Assembly: GCF_023517775.1 (NCBI RefSeq)
Contig: NZ_CP082904.1
Span: 620,001-684,000 of the forward strand
Source of the DNA: Mixta hanseatica
GTDB taxonomy: Bacteria > Pseudomonadota > Gammaproteobacteria > Enterobacterales > Enterobacteriaceae
Direction: 5' to 3'
Length of the DNA: 64,000 nucleotides
Part shown: one piece after another, positions 26,316-35,107 of the stretch
Layout of the letters: every line of letters starts with the position of its first letter
Position numbering within the stretch: position 1 is the stretch's first letter
Notes under the pieces: model-generated
Databases searched by the model: none
What the model saw: only the letters and a program-made list of their open reading frames with translations
What the model was told of the DNA's origin: nothing
Translations under genes and position numbers: made by a program

Positions 26316-26848
26316 TGGATAATAAACTTAAAAATATCGGGTGTGTGGTGGGGTTGCTGCTGCTTTTATTACCGGTGGTCTTCTTTTTTATAGCGATAAA
26401 GCTAATGACGCTGGAGACTAATTATAAGGAAAAAGAGTGGCTTAAATATCAGTTTCTGACGCCCAATGAAATTAAGCAGGCGCCAAGACTTACTAACGAT
26501 TATATAATTGGAATTCGTGCGCATGATGGTAGCTCACCCGGCGTCGCCACCATTGAGTTTTATGGCTCGCAGGATACGCAAATGCTGGAGCGCTATCTTG
26601 TTTCTCTTGGCTACTATCCAGCAAGGGATCATTTCTCCAGGAAAATCTGGTACTCCCCGGATAATGAGCGTTCCGCACGGGTTATCGCCAGAGAAGATAA
26701 TAGTGTAATCCTGATGATATTTGATGAGGGTGCGCCTTTATTTATCCGGGAGGAGCGGGAAAAAATGCTGGGACAGTCGGTGGAGCAACGTCAAAAGGAG
26801 AAAAGCAGCCCGGTGGGACCAGAACCGGGCAGCGTAAGACATAGGTGA
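26315..26848 (+). CDS. Membrane-anchored protein of unknown function, copy 2
   Basis: A 177-residue paralogue of the protein at 24551: N-terminal anchor (residues about 8-30, LLLLLPVVFFFIAIK), then an exposed domain with the shared block TIEFYGSQDTQMLERYLVSL and a charged tail. Coupled to the intact upstream gene by a one-base overlap. The variable block (residues about 20-78) against conserved flanks suggests exchange or selection for variety, as in effector-immunity pairs, but no function can be assigned. Confidence 0.7.
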   Translation: MDNKLKNIGCVVGLLLLLLPVVFFFIAIKLMTLETNYKEKEWLKYQFLTPNEIKQAPRLTNDYIIGIRAHDGSSPGVATIEFYGSQDTQMLERYLVSLGYYPARDHFSRKIWYSPDNERSARVIAREDNSVILMIFDEGAPLFIREEREKMLGQSVEQRQKEKSSPVGPEPGSVRHR

Positions 26849-26869
26849 GGATGGCTTCTGGTATCGTAC

Positions 26870-27295
26870 TTAAACTTCCGCCGTTTCGGCCAGTCGTGCC
26901 AGCAGCCCAGGCATAAACTCGCGCACCTGACGTCCCTGATCGATAAAGTTATTAACCAGCTGAGTGAAATGCGGCGCATCCAGATGCTTCAACGGGTGCT
27001 GGCTGCACAGCCGCAGCGCGACCTCGGTATCCAGCGCCAACCAGCAGCCGCGCATCGCATCCATTTCAAAATTCATGGCCAGCAGCGAACGCCACAGCGC
27101 GGGATCGTCGCTCATTTCCTGCGGTGGCATAATCTGACAGTGCAGCAGCAGATTTTCACCCGGCGGCGATTCAAGGGTGACCAGCTCCTGCTGTTGCGCA
27201 TCAAGCAAGACACACACGCCGTTATCCAGCGTCAGTTCGGTATTCAACGTACGGCCATACTGTTCCAGCAGGCGCTGTAAATAGAGGCTATCCAT
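26870..27295 (-). CDS. dspF: DspF, type III chaperone of DspE
   Basis: A small acidic class I type III chaperone (CesT fold), 141 residues, that keeps DspE secretion-competent in the cytoplasm. Features: N-terminal helix (MDSLYLQRLLEQYGR), then the strands VCVLLDAQQQELVTLE and ENLLLHCQIMPP and a C-terminal helix. It sits 11 bases after dspE on the same strand, as in Erwinia. It ends near the stop of the unknown gene at 26848, and a decayed partial copy lies at 25085-25299. Confidence 0.93.
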   Translation of the reverse strand: MDSLYLQRLLEQYGRTLNTELTLDNGVCVLLDAQQQELVTLESPPGENLLLHCQIMPPQEMSDDPALWRSLLAMNFEMDAMRGCWLALDTEVALRLCSQHPLKHLDAPHFTQLVNNFIDQGRQVREFMPGLLARLAETAEV

Positions 27296-27306
27296 TATCG
27301 ACTCCG

Positions 27307-30300
27307 TTAACTTTTCACTACCCGACCGTCCTGCTGCGCGGCCTGTAGCGACGGCGCCAGCTGTTCGGTACTGCGTTTAGCCAGCTCGCCTTCCAGCGTC
27401 CAGGCCAGCGGACTTTGCTGATCGCGTCCATAGCTGAAGCTGATTTTGCCGAGATTGCGGCTTTTCGCGACGGAGACGTTGCTGCCGCCGCCCAGCAAAA
27501 ACTGCGGCGTGGAAACGCCATCGCTCTTGCTCTTGCTTTCGGTAAAGGCGACCGATTTGATGCGCATATTGCTGCGCGTTTTCAGGCGCGCCTCAAGCTC
27601 GCCACGGCTGATACGCCCGGCAAGCCAGTCCGTATTCAGCTGCTCTTTCACCTCATCTTTCGGCTCCAGCGTCACCACCGCCTGCGTATCAGGAGAAAGC
27701 TGCATCTGTTGAATCAGCCCGCTCAGATGCGCATCCTGTTGCATCATGCTGCGAATACGGTTGGCGTTGCTAAGTTCATGGTTTGATTCGGTCTCATGGT
27801 TCAGCATGTCGCCAATCCAGTGCAGCAGCCCGTTGCTGTCTATTTTGGCGAGATTGTTATAGGTGGATTGTGTTTCCGCGCCGCCCGGCAGCGGAACGTG
27901 AAGGTTTAGCGCTTCCCGCTGCTGGCGCAGTTTCACCAGTTCGCGGATGGCGCCGTACTGAGCATTGTTGATCACCTTGCCCTGCGCCTCATGCTGTGCA
28001 AAATGATTCAGCAGCGCATCAAGCTTCTCATCATGGGTTTTCGCCGTTTTTCCGCTGTCGGCGGCGGGATCTTTAAGCGAGTCGATTAACTGCGCCGTAG
28101 CGCGATCGGTAAAGGCTTTGTTCAGGCTTTCCGTCAGTTTATCAAGATGCGTTCCGGCCAGGCGGTGCGGCTGCGTCAGCTCCAGGCTTAACGCCTGTTT
28201 GGTGCGGTTATCAAAGCTGAAGCGCACGCCCGCGCCAGTGACTGCCATAATCGGCTGTCGCGCCTGGTCAGTGCGGTTCACCACTCCGCTCGGCGACATA
28301 AAGCGTGCTTCCGCCGCGCCCTGGTTAAAGAAACGTACGCGGTTGGTACTGCTGGTCTGTTTGTTGCTGCTGGCGTTACCGTTATTGTTGCGCTCGCGCG
28401 AGGCGGACGCCACGTTAAGGTTAGCCGCCACGCCGCCGCCAAAGCGCGCCGAAGTTGGGTGATTTTTTTCATTATTATTGGTCATCGGCAGCCCGATGCT
28501 GGCCTGCGCGACGGCGCTGGTATCCAGGCTGACGGTCCAGGTGGAACCGTTTTTTACTTTGTGTTCATTGCCTTTATCCAGCAGTTCCAGCGGATCGAGC
28601 TGGTCGCTGGCCAGGCGGTTGAGAAAGGCGTTCAGTTCGTTGTCGGCCAGGCTAAAGGTGACGCTGTTTTGCGACTGGCGCTGCAGATTCAGCGAGGCGG
28701 CTGCGCCCAGCCTGACGACGGGTGAGGCGGTATGACTGCCGTCTTTACCGAATTTCACATCATTAGGATCTACATGGCCGGTAAGCATATTATGGCCGAC
28801 GGCCGTAAAGGGCGTAATGCCGCCAGCGCCGTTACGTCCGACGGTAACCGTTAGTCCCTCTTCGCCGCGGTTAAACGCCAGGCTGTAGCCGCGATCGGTA
28901 TTAGCGCGTCCGCCCGCTACGTGCATAATCTGAGAACCCGGCAGAACGACGCTGGAGGCAAAGGCGCCGTAGTTGCTGTTAAAGGTCAGGCTCTCGCCGT
29001 TATTCAATGATTTCAGCTCTTTCTCCAGGCTCTCTATCAGCTGTGTTTGGCTCTGGGCGTTAAATACCGTGCGCGCGGTTAAGTTAAGGCCATGATGCGG
29101 TTTGGCAAACGCATTGGTCATTTTCTTGATGGCGTCATAGTTCGCCTCTACCTGATGAATACTGGCAAAGCCCTGGTCAGTCAGTTTTTTCACCGGATCG
29201 CCGGCCCACTCTTGATCGCGCAGTTTGCGGATGCGCGTCTGCAGGGCCGCGCGCGCCGTGGCCGGATCGTCGCGCATGTGCAGGCTACGCTGGTAAATAT
29301 TCAGCGCGCTGTGTAAATGCTGCTGGGTCATCGCATCCAGAAACAGACGCGATTTCACCAGGCCCAGCTCGTCGCTGCTATCGCGTACCGGCTTGTCGCT
29401 ATTGTGTTTTAAATGATCGAGGGTTAGGCGGTTGGCGCGCATGCCGTTAATCACCTGCAGCGCTGGTGTCGTGTGCGCGGAAGGGTTGTTATTAATCAAC
29501 TGATGCAGCGTATTGACCATTTGAGGATCGCGGTGGCGCGCTGTATTAAAATGGCCGTTATGGGTGTTCTTTAACTTTTTCGGATTGGTATTCAACTGGT
29601 TTTTATCATCCAGCACGCCGTAGTGTTGTCCTACCGCCCGGCTTTGCAGCATCAGGCTGTGGCCCAGCTCTTCCGCAAAATCAGTAATCTCCTGGTAGAG
29701 TTCGGGATCGCTGCTTTTCATATTCATCCGGGCCAGGCGCTGCTCCAGCGGTGCTTCAGGCTGAGTGCGCGCGTTGTGCTGAGCAGTGATCTTCATCGCG
29801 ATATCATTTTGCGCCTGATATAGCGGGCTAAGCCCTTCGCGCCCGTGCAGGCCGTGCTTAATTTCATTGCCGAGGTTTTTCAACGGACGCGGCCAGCCGC
29901 CGCCGGAGGTGCGCAGTACAAAGGCCTCCATACGTTTTTTAAACGGGCTGTTTACCTTAAAGGTATCGTTGCCGCTGCTGCCGAACAGGTCGATTTCGCG
30001 TTTATAAGTGACGTTAGTGCCAGGAATACGGCCCGATTTACCCGCGTTGTCCAGGCGGCCAAAGGTTTCGGCAGAGCGATTATTTTGCTGTTCGCTTAGC
30101 GCCTGCTGACGATCCATCGGCTGCCAGGCGCCAGCCTCCAGCCGCGCGGCGTTGCCTTGCGCGTCCGCCGCCATCAGACGTCCCTGACCATCGGTATGCA
30201 GGCTGGTCAGCGTGCCGAGGTTTGCGGGCAGGTGCGTCACCGGCTGCCATCCGCCACCGTTATTGCCCTGCCAGTCTTTGATATCCAGCATAAACAGCGC

Positions 30301-32724
30301 GCCGCCGCCGGTCAGGCCAAACAGCTTATTGTGTTCGTTCACCGCCATATCTTTGAGCTGCGCCTGTTTGGCTGCCTCGCCCGTTAACCCCTGGGTAGGA
30401 GGCAGGCCCGCTTTAGTGATGCTTTGCGGCGGCTGACGATCGCGTCGTAAACCGGAGGTAATTTGGTGCAGGCGCATCTCGCCGCTTTCATCCAGCGCCA
30501 GCAGCCGACCATTCCCCAGCGAGGCGATGGTTTGCGTTTTGCTCTCTTTACCGAGACCGTGCAGCGCCAGATCCGCTTTGATACTGTTTTTCACCTGAGT
30601 GAGCTGAAACAGGTTGTTATGATAAGAAGTTTTGTTGCCTGCCTGGTTGATTTTCAGCGGCTTGACCTCACCGTTTTCCACTTTTAACGGCAGACCCTCG
30701 TTACCGCGGATAAGACGATCGGCCTTTTCAGAGGTGGGTTCCCAACGGCGTGAAACCGCATCGTAAAAATGGACTTTGCCATCTATCAGCGCCAGCTTGC
30801 CCAGGCGCCCGGCATCGACAATAGCGTGCGGCAGCGGTTCGCTGCGGCGCAGCCCCTTTTGATAATCCATCACCATGCTTTCACTGAGGTTCCAGCCCGG
30901 CGTGACGCCGCCGTGGCTATCCAACTGACAGCTGTGTTCATTATCCAGACGGTCTTTTACCACCGCCTGTAGCTGCCCCTGGCCGTTGCTGTGCAGCGCG
31001 GTGATCTGCGCGCCTTCGCCAAAGGCATCCACCATCGCCTGGTGACGATTATCCTGCGTAAAATTTACTTCGCTGGCGCCTTTGGCGGGACGAGGGGCGC
31101 TGAACAGCTTACCGTTGGTATCGATAGCCAGGATCTGATTGTTGTGTAGCGCGATGCTGCTGAGCTGAAAGTCGCTCGGCTGGCCGTTCACGCTCTGCTT
31201 CATCTTCAGCGTCGGGCTTTGCCAGTCGGGCGCGTTGATACCCCGCATCAGTTGCAGCTGTTGCTCATGCGTCTCTTTATCTTTCAGCACGACCGCCAGC
31301 GCGCCCTGCGCGTCAGCGCTAAAGGCGGCGATCTTATCGTTAAACATCAGGCTTTTTTGCTGCTGGCTCAGGTTATGCAGGCGCTTGTCGCCCTGAATGG
31401 CATACAGCTGATTGTTGCCCTGGCGGCTGAGCTTATCGAAGGTTTTTTCATCAACGCCATGCATCGGTTCCCAGCGTTGACGGGCTTCATCAAAGCGATG
31501 CAGGCGATTTTCATGCAGCCGCAAATGCTCGCTTTGCGCGCCGTCGGCGCCTTGATGGCTGTAAATACCGGTAAGCATTGAATGTACGGCCCGATCGGGC
31601 AAAGGACGGCTCTGAGCGGCGCCATTACGATGCAGAACAATGCGCTGACCGGCGTTATCCAGCCGCGGCTGTTGCCCGGGCTCTGCGGGCTTGCTGTGCG
31701 CCACGGCGGTAAAGGCCAGCGGCGAATCCTGCAGGTTAAGCAGGCGGCCGCGCTGATCGAGCAGCACATGATGATGTTCGCCGCCGCTGGCGTGCCAGCG
31801 ATAACGCTGATCGGCTTTCCCCAGCGTTTGCTCCAGTAGCGGCTGTAGCGCTTCTGAGGCGTTAATATTCAGGCGGCCAGCGTTTAACGAGAGGCTGTTT
31901 AGCTGCGTTCCCGGCGCGGCGGGCAGCGGAGCGGATGCGCTGGCAGACGGTGCTCCCGACCCGCCTGGCGGCGGAGATGGTGGCGAAGCTGAGGCGGGCT
32001 GGCGGACTTCGGCCGAATCCTGTTCCAGGCGTTGGCGCTGGGCCTGTTTCGTCTCCAGTTTGGTTTTTTCACCTGCGCTGAGCGCATTGGCATGGCGCTC
32101 CGCCACCAGATCGATCAGCTGCAGCATATTGCTGCTCCAGTCGGTCAACGAGTCTGACGAGATAGCGTTATGGCGTGGCGGTTTGACCGCTGACTGCGGC
32201 GTAGCGTCAAGCGAATGGCGGCGGGCAGGCGCGGCAGATTTATCAGCAGCGGTGGGTGCGCCATCGACAGAATGTCGGCGTTCAGGAAGGGTTGGTTTTT
32301 GCGTACCGGCGTCCGCGCCGTCAAGGGTATGGCGGCGGGCCGGCGCGGCGGGGCGCGGCGTTGCCGTCGGTACGCCATGAGTGGAATGGCGACGCGCAGG
32401 CGGTTTGTTCAGCGGCCAGTTATCGACCGGCAGTGCCTCTTTCTCGCCGGTAGAATGACGACGACGCAGCGCCGGGTTATTTTCTGCATTCTGACCGGCG
32501 CGCCTCGTCTCGGGCTGCGAATGGCGGCGCCGCAGAGAGACTGCGCCCGCCTGCTGTTGAACGGAGGTGGGCGCACGGGCGCTACCCTGTAACAGGTTAC
32601 CGCTGCTACGCTGGGTGGCGCGCGCCGCACCCTGGGTGACGGCGGGCTGGGCGGCGCGCGCTCCGACATGACTGGCCGCGCGCGCGACGGTCGCGACACC
32701 GGCAATAACGGGAGGGAAAGCCAT
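27307..32724 (-). CDS. dspE: DspE (DspA/E), AvrE-family type III effector
   Basis: A very large effector (1805 residues) injected into plant cells, where the AvrE family forms a water/solute channel and suppresses defence. The C-terminal part is conserved (FLLGGGSNVSVAKSRNLGKI, SFSYGRDQQSPLAWTLEGEL), and the middle has beta-propeller-like repeats (GRLLALDESGEMRLHQI, NKLFGLTGGGALFMLD). The N-terminus is unusual: six RRHS/RRHT motifs between residues 65 and 171, the last four exactly 19 residues apart (residues 114, 133, 152, 171). The start follows AGGAG. No hrp box lies directly upstream; the gene begins 21 bases after hrpT and may be expressed from the hrpA operon. Confidence 0.96.
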   Translation of the reverse strand: MAFPPVIAGVATVARAASHVGARAAQPAVTQGAARATQRSSGNLLQGSARAPTSVQQQAGAVSLRRRHSQPETRRAGQNAENNPALRRRHSTGEKEALPVDNWPLNKPPARRHSTHGVPTATPRPAAPARRHTLDGADAGTQKPTLPERRHSVDGAPTAADKSAAPARRHSLDATPQSAVKPPRHNAISSDSLTDWSSNMLQLIDLVAERHANALSAGEKTKLETKQAQRQRLEQDSAEVRQPASASPPSPPPGGSGAPSASASAPLPAAPGTQLNSLSLNAGRLNINASEALQPLLEQTLGKADQRYRWHASGGEHHHVLLDQRGRLLNLQDSPLAFTAVAHSKPAEPGQQPRLDNAGQRIVLHRNGAAQSRPLPDRAVHSMLTGIYSHQGADGAQSEHLRLHENRLHRFDEARQRWEPMHGVDEKTFDKLSRQGNNQLYAIQGDKRLHNLSQQQKSLMFNDKIAAFSADAQGALAVVLKDKETHEQQLQLMRGINAPDWQSPTLKMKQSVNGQPSDFQLSSIALHNNQILAIDTNGKLFSAPRPAKGASEVNFTQDNRHQAMVDAFGEGAQITALHSNGQGQLQAVVKDRLDNEHSCQLDSHGGVTPGWNLSESMVMDYQKGLRRSEPLPHAIVDAGRLGKLALIDGKVHFYDAVSRRWEPTSEKADRLIRGNEGLPLKVENGEVKPLKINQAGNKTSYHNNLFQLTQVKNSIKADLALHGLGKESKTQTIASLGNGRLLALDESGEMRLHQITSGLRRDRQPPQSITKAGLPPTQGLTGEAAKQAQLKDMAVNEHNKLFGLTGGGALFMLDIKDWQGNNGGGWQPVTHLPANLGTLTSLHTDGQGRLMAADAQGNAARLEAGAWQPMDRQQALSEQQNNRSAETFGRLDNAGKSGRIPGTNVTYKREIDLFGSSGNDTFKVNSPFKKRMEAFVLRTSGGGWPRPLKNLGNEIKHGLHGREGLSPLYQAQNDIAMKITAQHNARTQPEAPLEQRLARMNMKSSDPELYQEITDFAEELGHSLMLQSRAVGQHYGVLDDKNQLNTNPKKLKNTHNGHFNTARHRDPQMVNTLHQLINNNPSAHTTPALQVINGMRANRLTLDHLKHNSDKPVRDSSDELGLVKSRLFLDAMTQQHLHSALNIYQRSLHMRDDPATARAALQTRIRKLRDQEWAGDPVKKLTDQGFASIHQVEANYDAIKKMTNAFAKPHHGLNLTARTVFNAQSQTQLIESLEKELKSLNNGESLTFNSNYGAFASSVVLPGSQIMHVAGGRANTDRGYSLAFNRGEEGLTVTVGRNGAGGITPFTAVGHNMLTGHVDPNDVKFGKDGSHTASPVVRLGAAASLNLQRQSQNSVTFSLADNELNAFLNRLASDQLDPLELLDKGNEHKVKNGSTWTVSLDTSAVAQASIGLPMTNNNEKNHPTSARFGGGVAANLNVASASRERNNNGNASSNKQTSSTNRVRFFNQGAAEARFMSPSGVVNRTDQARQPIMAVTGAGVRFSFDNRTKQALSLELTQPHRLAGTHLDKLTESLNKAFTDRATAQLIDSLKDPAADSGKTAKTHDEKLDALLNHFAQHEAQGKVINNAQYGAIRELVKLRQQREALNLHVPLPGGAETQSTYNNLAKIDSNGLLHWIGDMLNHETESNHELSNANRIRSMMQQDAHLSGLIQQMQLSPDTQAVVTLEPKDEVKEQLNTDWLAGRISRGELEARLKTRSNMRIKSVAFTESKSKSDGVSTPQFLLGGGSNVSVAKSRNLGKISFSYGRDQQSPLAWTLEGELAKRSTEQLAPSLQAAQQDGRVVKS
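32210..32535 (-). repeat. RRHS-motif repeat array in the dspE N-terminus
   Basis: Encodes six basic motifs with Ser/Thr at residues 69, 91, 114, 133, 152 and 171. The last four units are a regular 57-base (19-residue) repeat of the type P-A/E-RRH-S/T-x-D/H-G followed by a Pro/Ala/Thr linker. Codons vary between units, so it is old or under selection, not a recent slippage product. Confidence 0.9.
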
Positions 32725-32745
32725 GCATTACTCCTGTTAGCGTTT

Positions 32746-32964
32746 TCAGGGATGAACCTGTACCTGGGTGTAATCGTAAGGGCCGTTGCGCAGTTCCGGC
32801 TGCCACCAGATGGTCAGGTGTTGCAGATCCGACTGCGGACGGCAGCTCATCTCCTGACAGCCGGGCGGCGCTTTCGGTGCGCAGGCGTTCAGCAGCAGGC
32901 CAAACAGGCCGGTAACAAACAGTTTGCGCAGAGCGATAATCATGACTTTCACTTTCGGTAACAT
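32746..32964 (-). CDS. hrpT: HrpT, small outer-membrane lipoprotein (HrcC pilotin-like)
   Basis: A 72-residue lipoprotein with a type II signal (FVTGLFGLLLNAC, lipobox LNAC) and a short mature part. HrpT helps the secretin HrcC reach and assemble in the outer membrane. The ATG at 32964 follows AAGGAT and lies 8 bases after the hrcC stop; dspE begins 21 bases after its stop. In described Erwinia clusters hrpV follows here, but no reading frame for it is present. Confidence 0.85.
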   Translation of the reverse strand: MLPKVKVMIIALRKLFVTGLFGLLLNACAPKAPPGCQEMSCRPQSDLQHLTIWWQPELRNGPYDYTQVQVHP

Positions 32965-32972
32965 AGCGATCC

Positions 32973-35027
32973 TTAAGGTAGCAGGCGGCTGCCGGTGGCG
33001 GTGGTAGAGAGCAATGAAACACGGCTTGGGCGGGTAACGGCGCCCGGTTCAAACGCCACATAGACTTCGGCCGATTCGCCAGGACGCAACTGCGATCGCG
33101 GCCAGACGGCTACCGCCAGCGTGCGATCGTTGCGGCATGCCGCTTCGTCAAAGCGCTGGGTTACGTTGCTGTTATTGGTGATCACGCCCACGGTGAGCTG
33201 CACCGAGCTGCTGCGATACCACTGATGACGGCGGTAATCATTAAACAGGCCGGTCGGCAGACGACAGAGCGCGCTCAGCGTCTGGCCGCTGCCGCCGGTC
33301 GAAAAGCCGGTGGGCAGGCGGTTTTCAGCCAGATCGCGCAGCGCCGTTTCCACCAGATTTTTCATATCGGTATATTTGTGGCGGCGGTTCACGTCGCCCA
33401 TCGCATCATTCAACTGGCTACGGTTTTCCTCGGCGATATAGCGGGAAGGATCTACCTGATCGCCTACCAGATGGGGAGTGATAATAAATAGCCGTTCGCG
33501 CTGCGAAGTTTCATGTTGGGTTGAGGTGAACAGCTTGCCGATCAGCGGGATGCTGCCAAGGATCGGAATGCGCCGTTCGCGATCGCCGCTCTGCTTGGTA
33601 TGAAAGCCGCCCATTACCAATGAACGCCGCTCCTGTACCAGCGCCTGGGTGCTGATCACGCCGTTGCTGGTGCCTTCGGCTTCGCCATCATCGTTTTTAT
33701 CCAGCTTGCCATCCTCTACGTCCACAATCAGCTGCACCGACGATTTAGCGCTACCGATGGCGCGCGGCGTTACGCGCAGGCTGGTGCCGGCGGTTACCGC
33801 CTGAATATCCGCCACCCGCTCGCCAATGGCGCGGATAAAGGCGGTATCGCTGAAATCGATCACCGCCGGCTGGTTTTCCAGCGTCATGATGGAAGGATTG
33901 GCGATAATCGAGGCGGTACCTTCGCCTTCCAGCGCCTGAATATCGGCGAAGAAGCGCCGGAAGTCAGTGACAAACAGCGTGCTGGGACCGGAAAGCAGCG
34001 TGGAACCGCCGCTGACGTTGCCGAACTGGCCGGCCCAGCTGGTAGAAAGACGCGCCAGCTCGTTGCGGTCGATATCCACAATCAGCGCATCGATCTCGAT
34101 CAGCTTTTGCGGCACGTCGATGGTAGCGATCAGCGACTGATAGGCGCTGCGATATTTCGGATCGTCGCGCACCAGCAGGGCGTTGTTGCGCACGTCGGCG
34201 GAAACGCGTCCGGCCATCACGCTCGCCGGGCCGCCGCTGGAATCGTGATCCTGATGCGTACTGCGCCCTACCAGCTGGCTAAGAATGTTCTGCGATTGCA
34301 TGCGCATCTCTTCTATGCTGTTATCGCCGCCCTGACCGCTGCTCATGCCTTTAGCGCTGTCGCCGCCGCTTTGGCCCAGCAGCTCGTTGAGCATAGTCGC
34401 CACGCCGGGTACCAACAGCGTCTGGTCGCGATAGCGAATATTACGATCGGCGACGGAGGCATATTTCAGCGGAAACGCCATCATCTCTTTGGGTTCTTTA
34501 TCTTCTTTCGGCGTATCGGACTTTTTCGCGAAGTCGGCGATCAGATTGACATATTCCGGCGGGCCGGTGACCAGTACCACACCCTCGTCGGGCAGCTCGC
34601 CCCAGCCAAAACGCGGCTCCAGCAGGCCGACGCCTTTCAGCGCCTGCTTGATATCGGGCGCGGCATCAGGCGAAATTTCCAGACGACGCGAGGTCTGCGC
34701 CGCCAGCGGGCTAACGTAAAGGGTATTGTTGTAAACAAACCACTGAAAGCGGTATTCCAGCGCCAGCCGGTTAAGAAAGGCCTCCGGGCTGACGGCACGC
34801 AGGCGGCCGGTAACATTGCTGTCAGGCAGCGAACCAAGATTGATATCTACGCCGAAGCTGTTGGTGAAGTCTTCAAGGATAATGCTGAGCGGCGTGTTAT
34901 CGGCGGAATAGGCGTAGGCGCCATTTTTCCAGGCTTCCGGGGTGCTGGCGTGCAGGGCGCCGGTGCATAGCAATAGCAGGGCGGCTGTCCAGCGCAGCAG
35001 CGGTTTAACAGCGGGCAGGGTGATCAC
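32973..35027 (-). CDS. hrcC: HrcC, outer-membrane secretin (SctC)
   Basis: Outer-membrane ring of the injectisome, 684 residues. It has a signal peptide (LLRWTAALLLLCTGALHAS), N-terminal ring domains (LSIILEDFTNSFGVDINL, GVVLVTGPPEYVNLIADFAK), the secretin core (VVDIDRNELARLSTSWA, SIIANPSIMTLENQPAVI, SLVMGGFHTKQSGDRERRIP, IPLIGKLFTS) and a C-terminal domain containing Cys. The segment VQLIVDVEDGKLDKNDDGEAE carries a small acidic insert. It is followed directly by hrpT and preceded by an 80-base gap to hrpF where hrpG would be expected. Confidence 0.96.
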   Translation of the reverse strand: MITLPAVKPLLRWTAALLLLCTGALHASTPEAWKNGAYAYSADNTPLSIILEDFTNSFGVDINLGSLPDSNVTGRLRAVSPEAFLNRLALEYRFQWFVYNNTLYVSPLAAQTSRRLEISPDAAPDIKQALKGVGLLEPRFGWGELPDEGVVLVTGPPEYVNLIADFAKKSDTPKEDKEPKEMMAFPLKYASVADRNIRYRDQTLLVPGVATMLNELLGQSGGDSAKGMSSGQGGDNSIEEMRMQSQNILSQLVGRSTHQDHDSSGGPASVMAGRVSADVRNNALLVRDDPKYRSAYQSLIATIDVPQKLIEIDALIVDIDRNELARLSTSWAGQFGNVSGGSTLLSGPSTLFVTDFRRFFADIQALEGEGTASIIANPSIMTLENQPAVIDFSDTAFIRAIGERVADIQAVTAGTSLRVTPRAIGSAKSSVQLIVDVEDGKLDKNDDGEAEGTSNGVISTQALVQERRSLVMGGFHTKQSGDRERRIPILGSIPLIGKLFTSTQHETSQRERLFIITPHLVGDQVDPSRYIAEENRSQLNDAMGDVNRRHKYTDMKNLVETALRDLAENRLPTGFSTGGSGQTLSALCRLPTGLFNDYRRHQWYRSSSVQLTVGVITNNSNVTQRFDEAACRNDRTLAVAVWPRSQLRPGESAEVYVAFEPGAVTRPSRVSLLSTTATGSRLLP

Positions 35028-35075
35028 ACCTTACTCCTTTATTCTGACAATCATTCAAACGGAAAAGCCTGTTAG

Positions 35076-35093
35076 CGGCAGCCGCAGCTGCCG
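35076..35093 (-). other. Intercistronic hairpin between hrpF and hrcC
   Basis: CGGCAGC (35076-35082) and GCTGCCG (35087-35093) form a perfect 7-bp stem with a 4-base loop in the 80-base hrpF-hrcC gap. It could stabilise or partly attenuate the hrpA-operon message. It occupies the place where hrpG lies in related clusters. Confidence 0.55.
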
Positions 35094-35107
35094 TCAGTTA
35101 ACGCGCA

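Larger units (their letters stand above)
25301..27248. repeat. Copy 2 of the tandem duplication (intact)
   Basis: Contains the leader hairpin, the AT-rich promoter region, both intact unknown genes and most of dspF. The junction with copy 1 is near 25299-25305, where dspF sequence ends within TATTC and the unit leader (GTTACGGCGCCTCAGG) begins. Confidence 0.9.

Noticed and set aside
32792..32797. AGTTCC (minus GGAACT) inside hrpT as a possible dspE hrp box
   Set aside because: No matching -10 motif (plus TnnGTGG) at 15-16 bases on the correct side.
34107..34970. Long plus-strand reading frame (287 codons) opposite hrcC
   Set aside because: No ribosome site, composition follows the antisense of hrcC, and hrcC is certain. 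Shadow frame.
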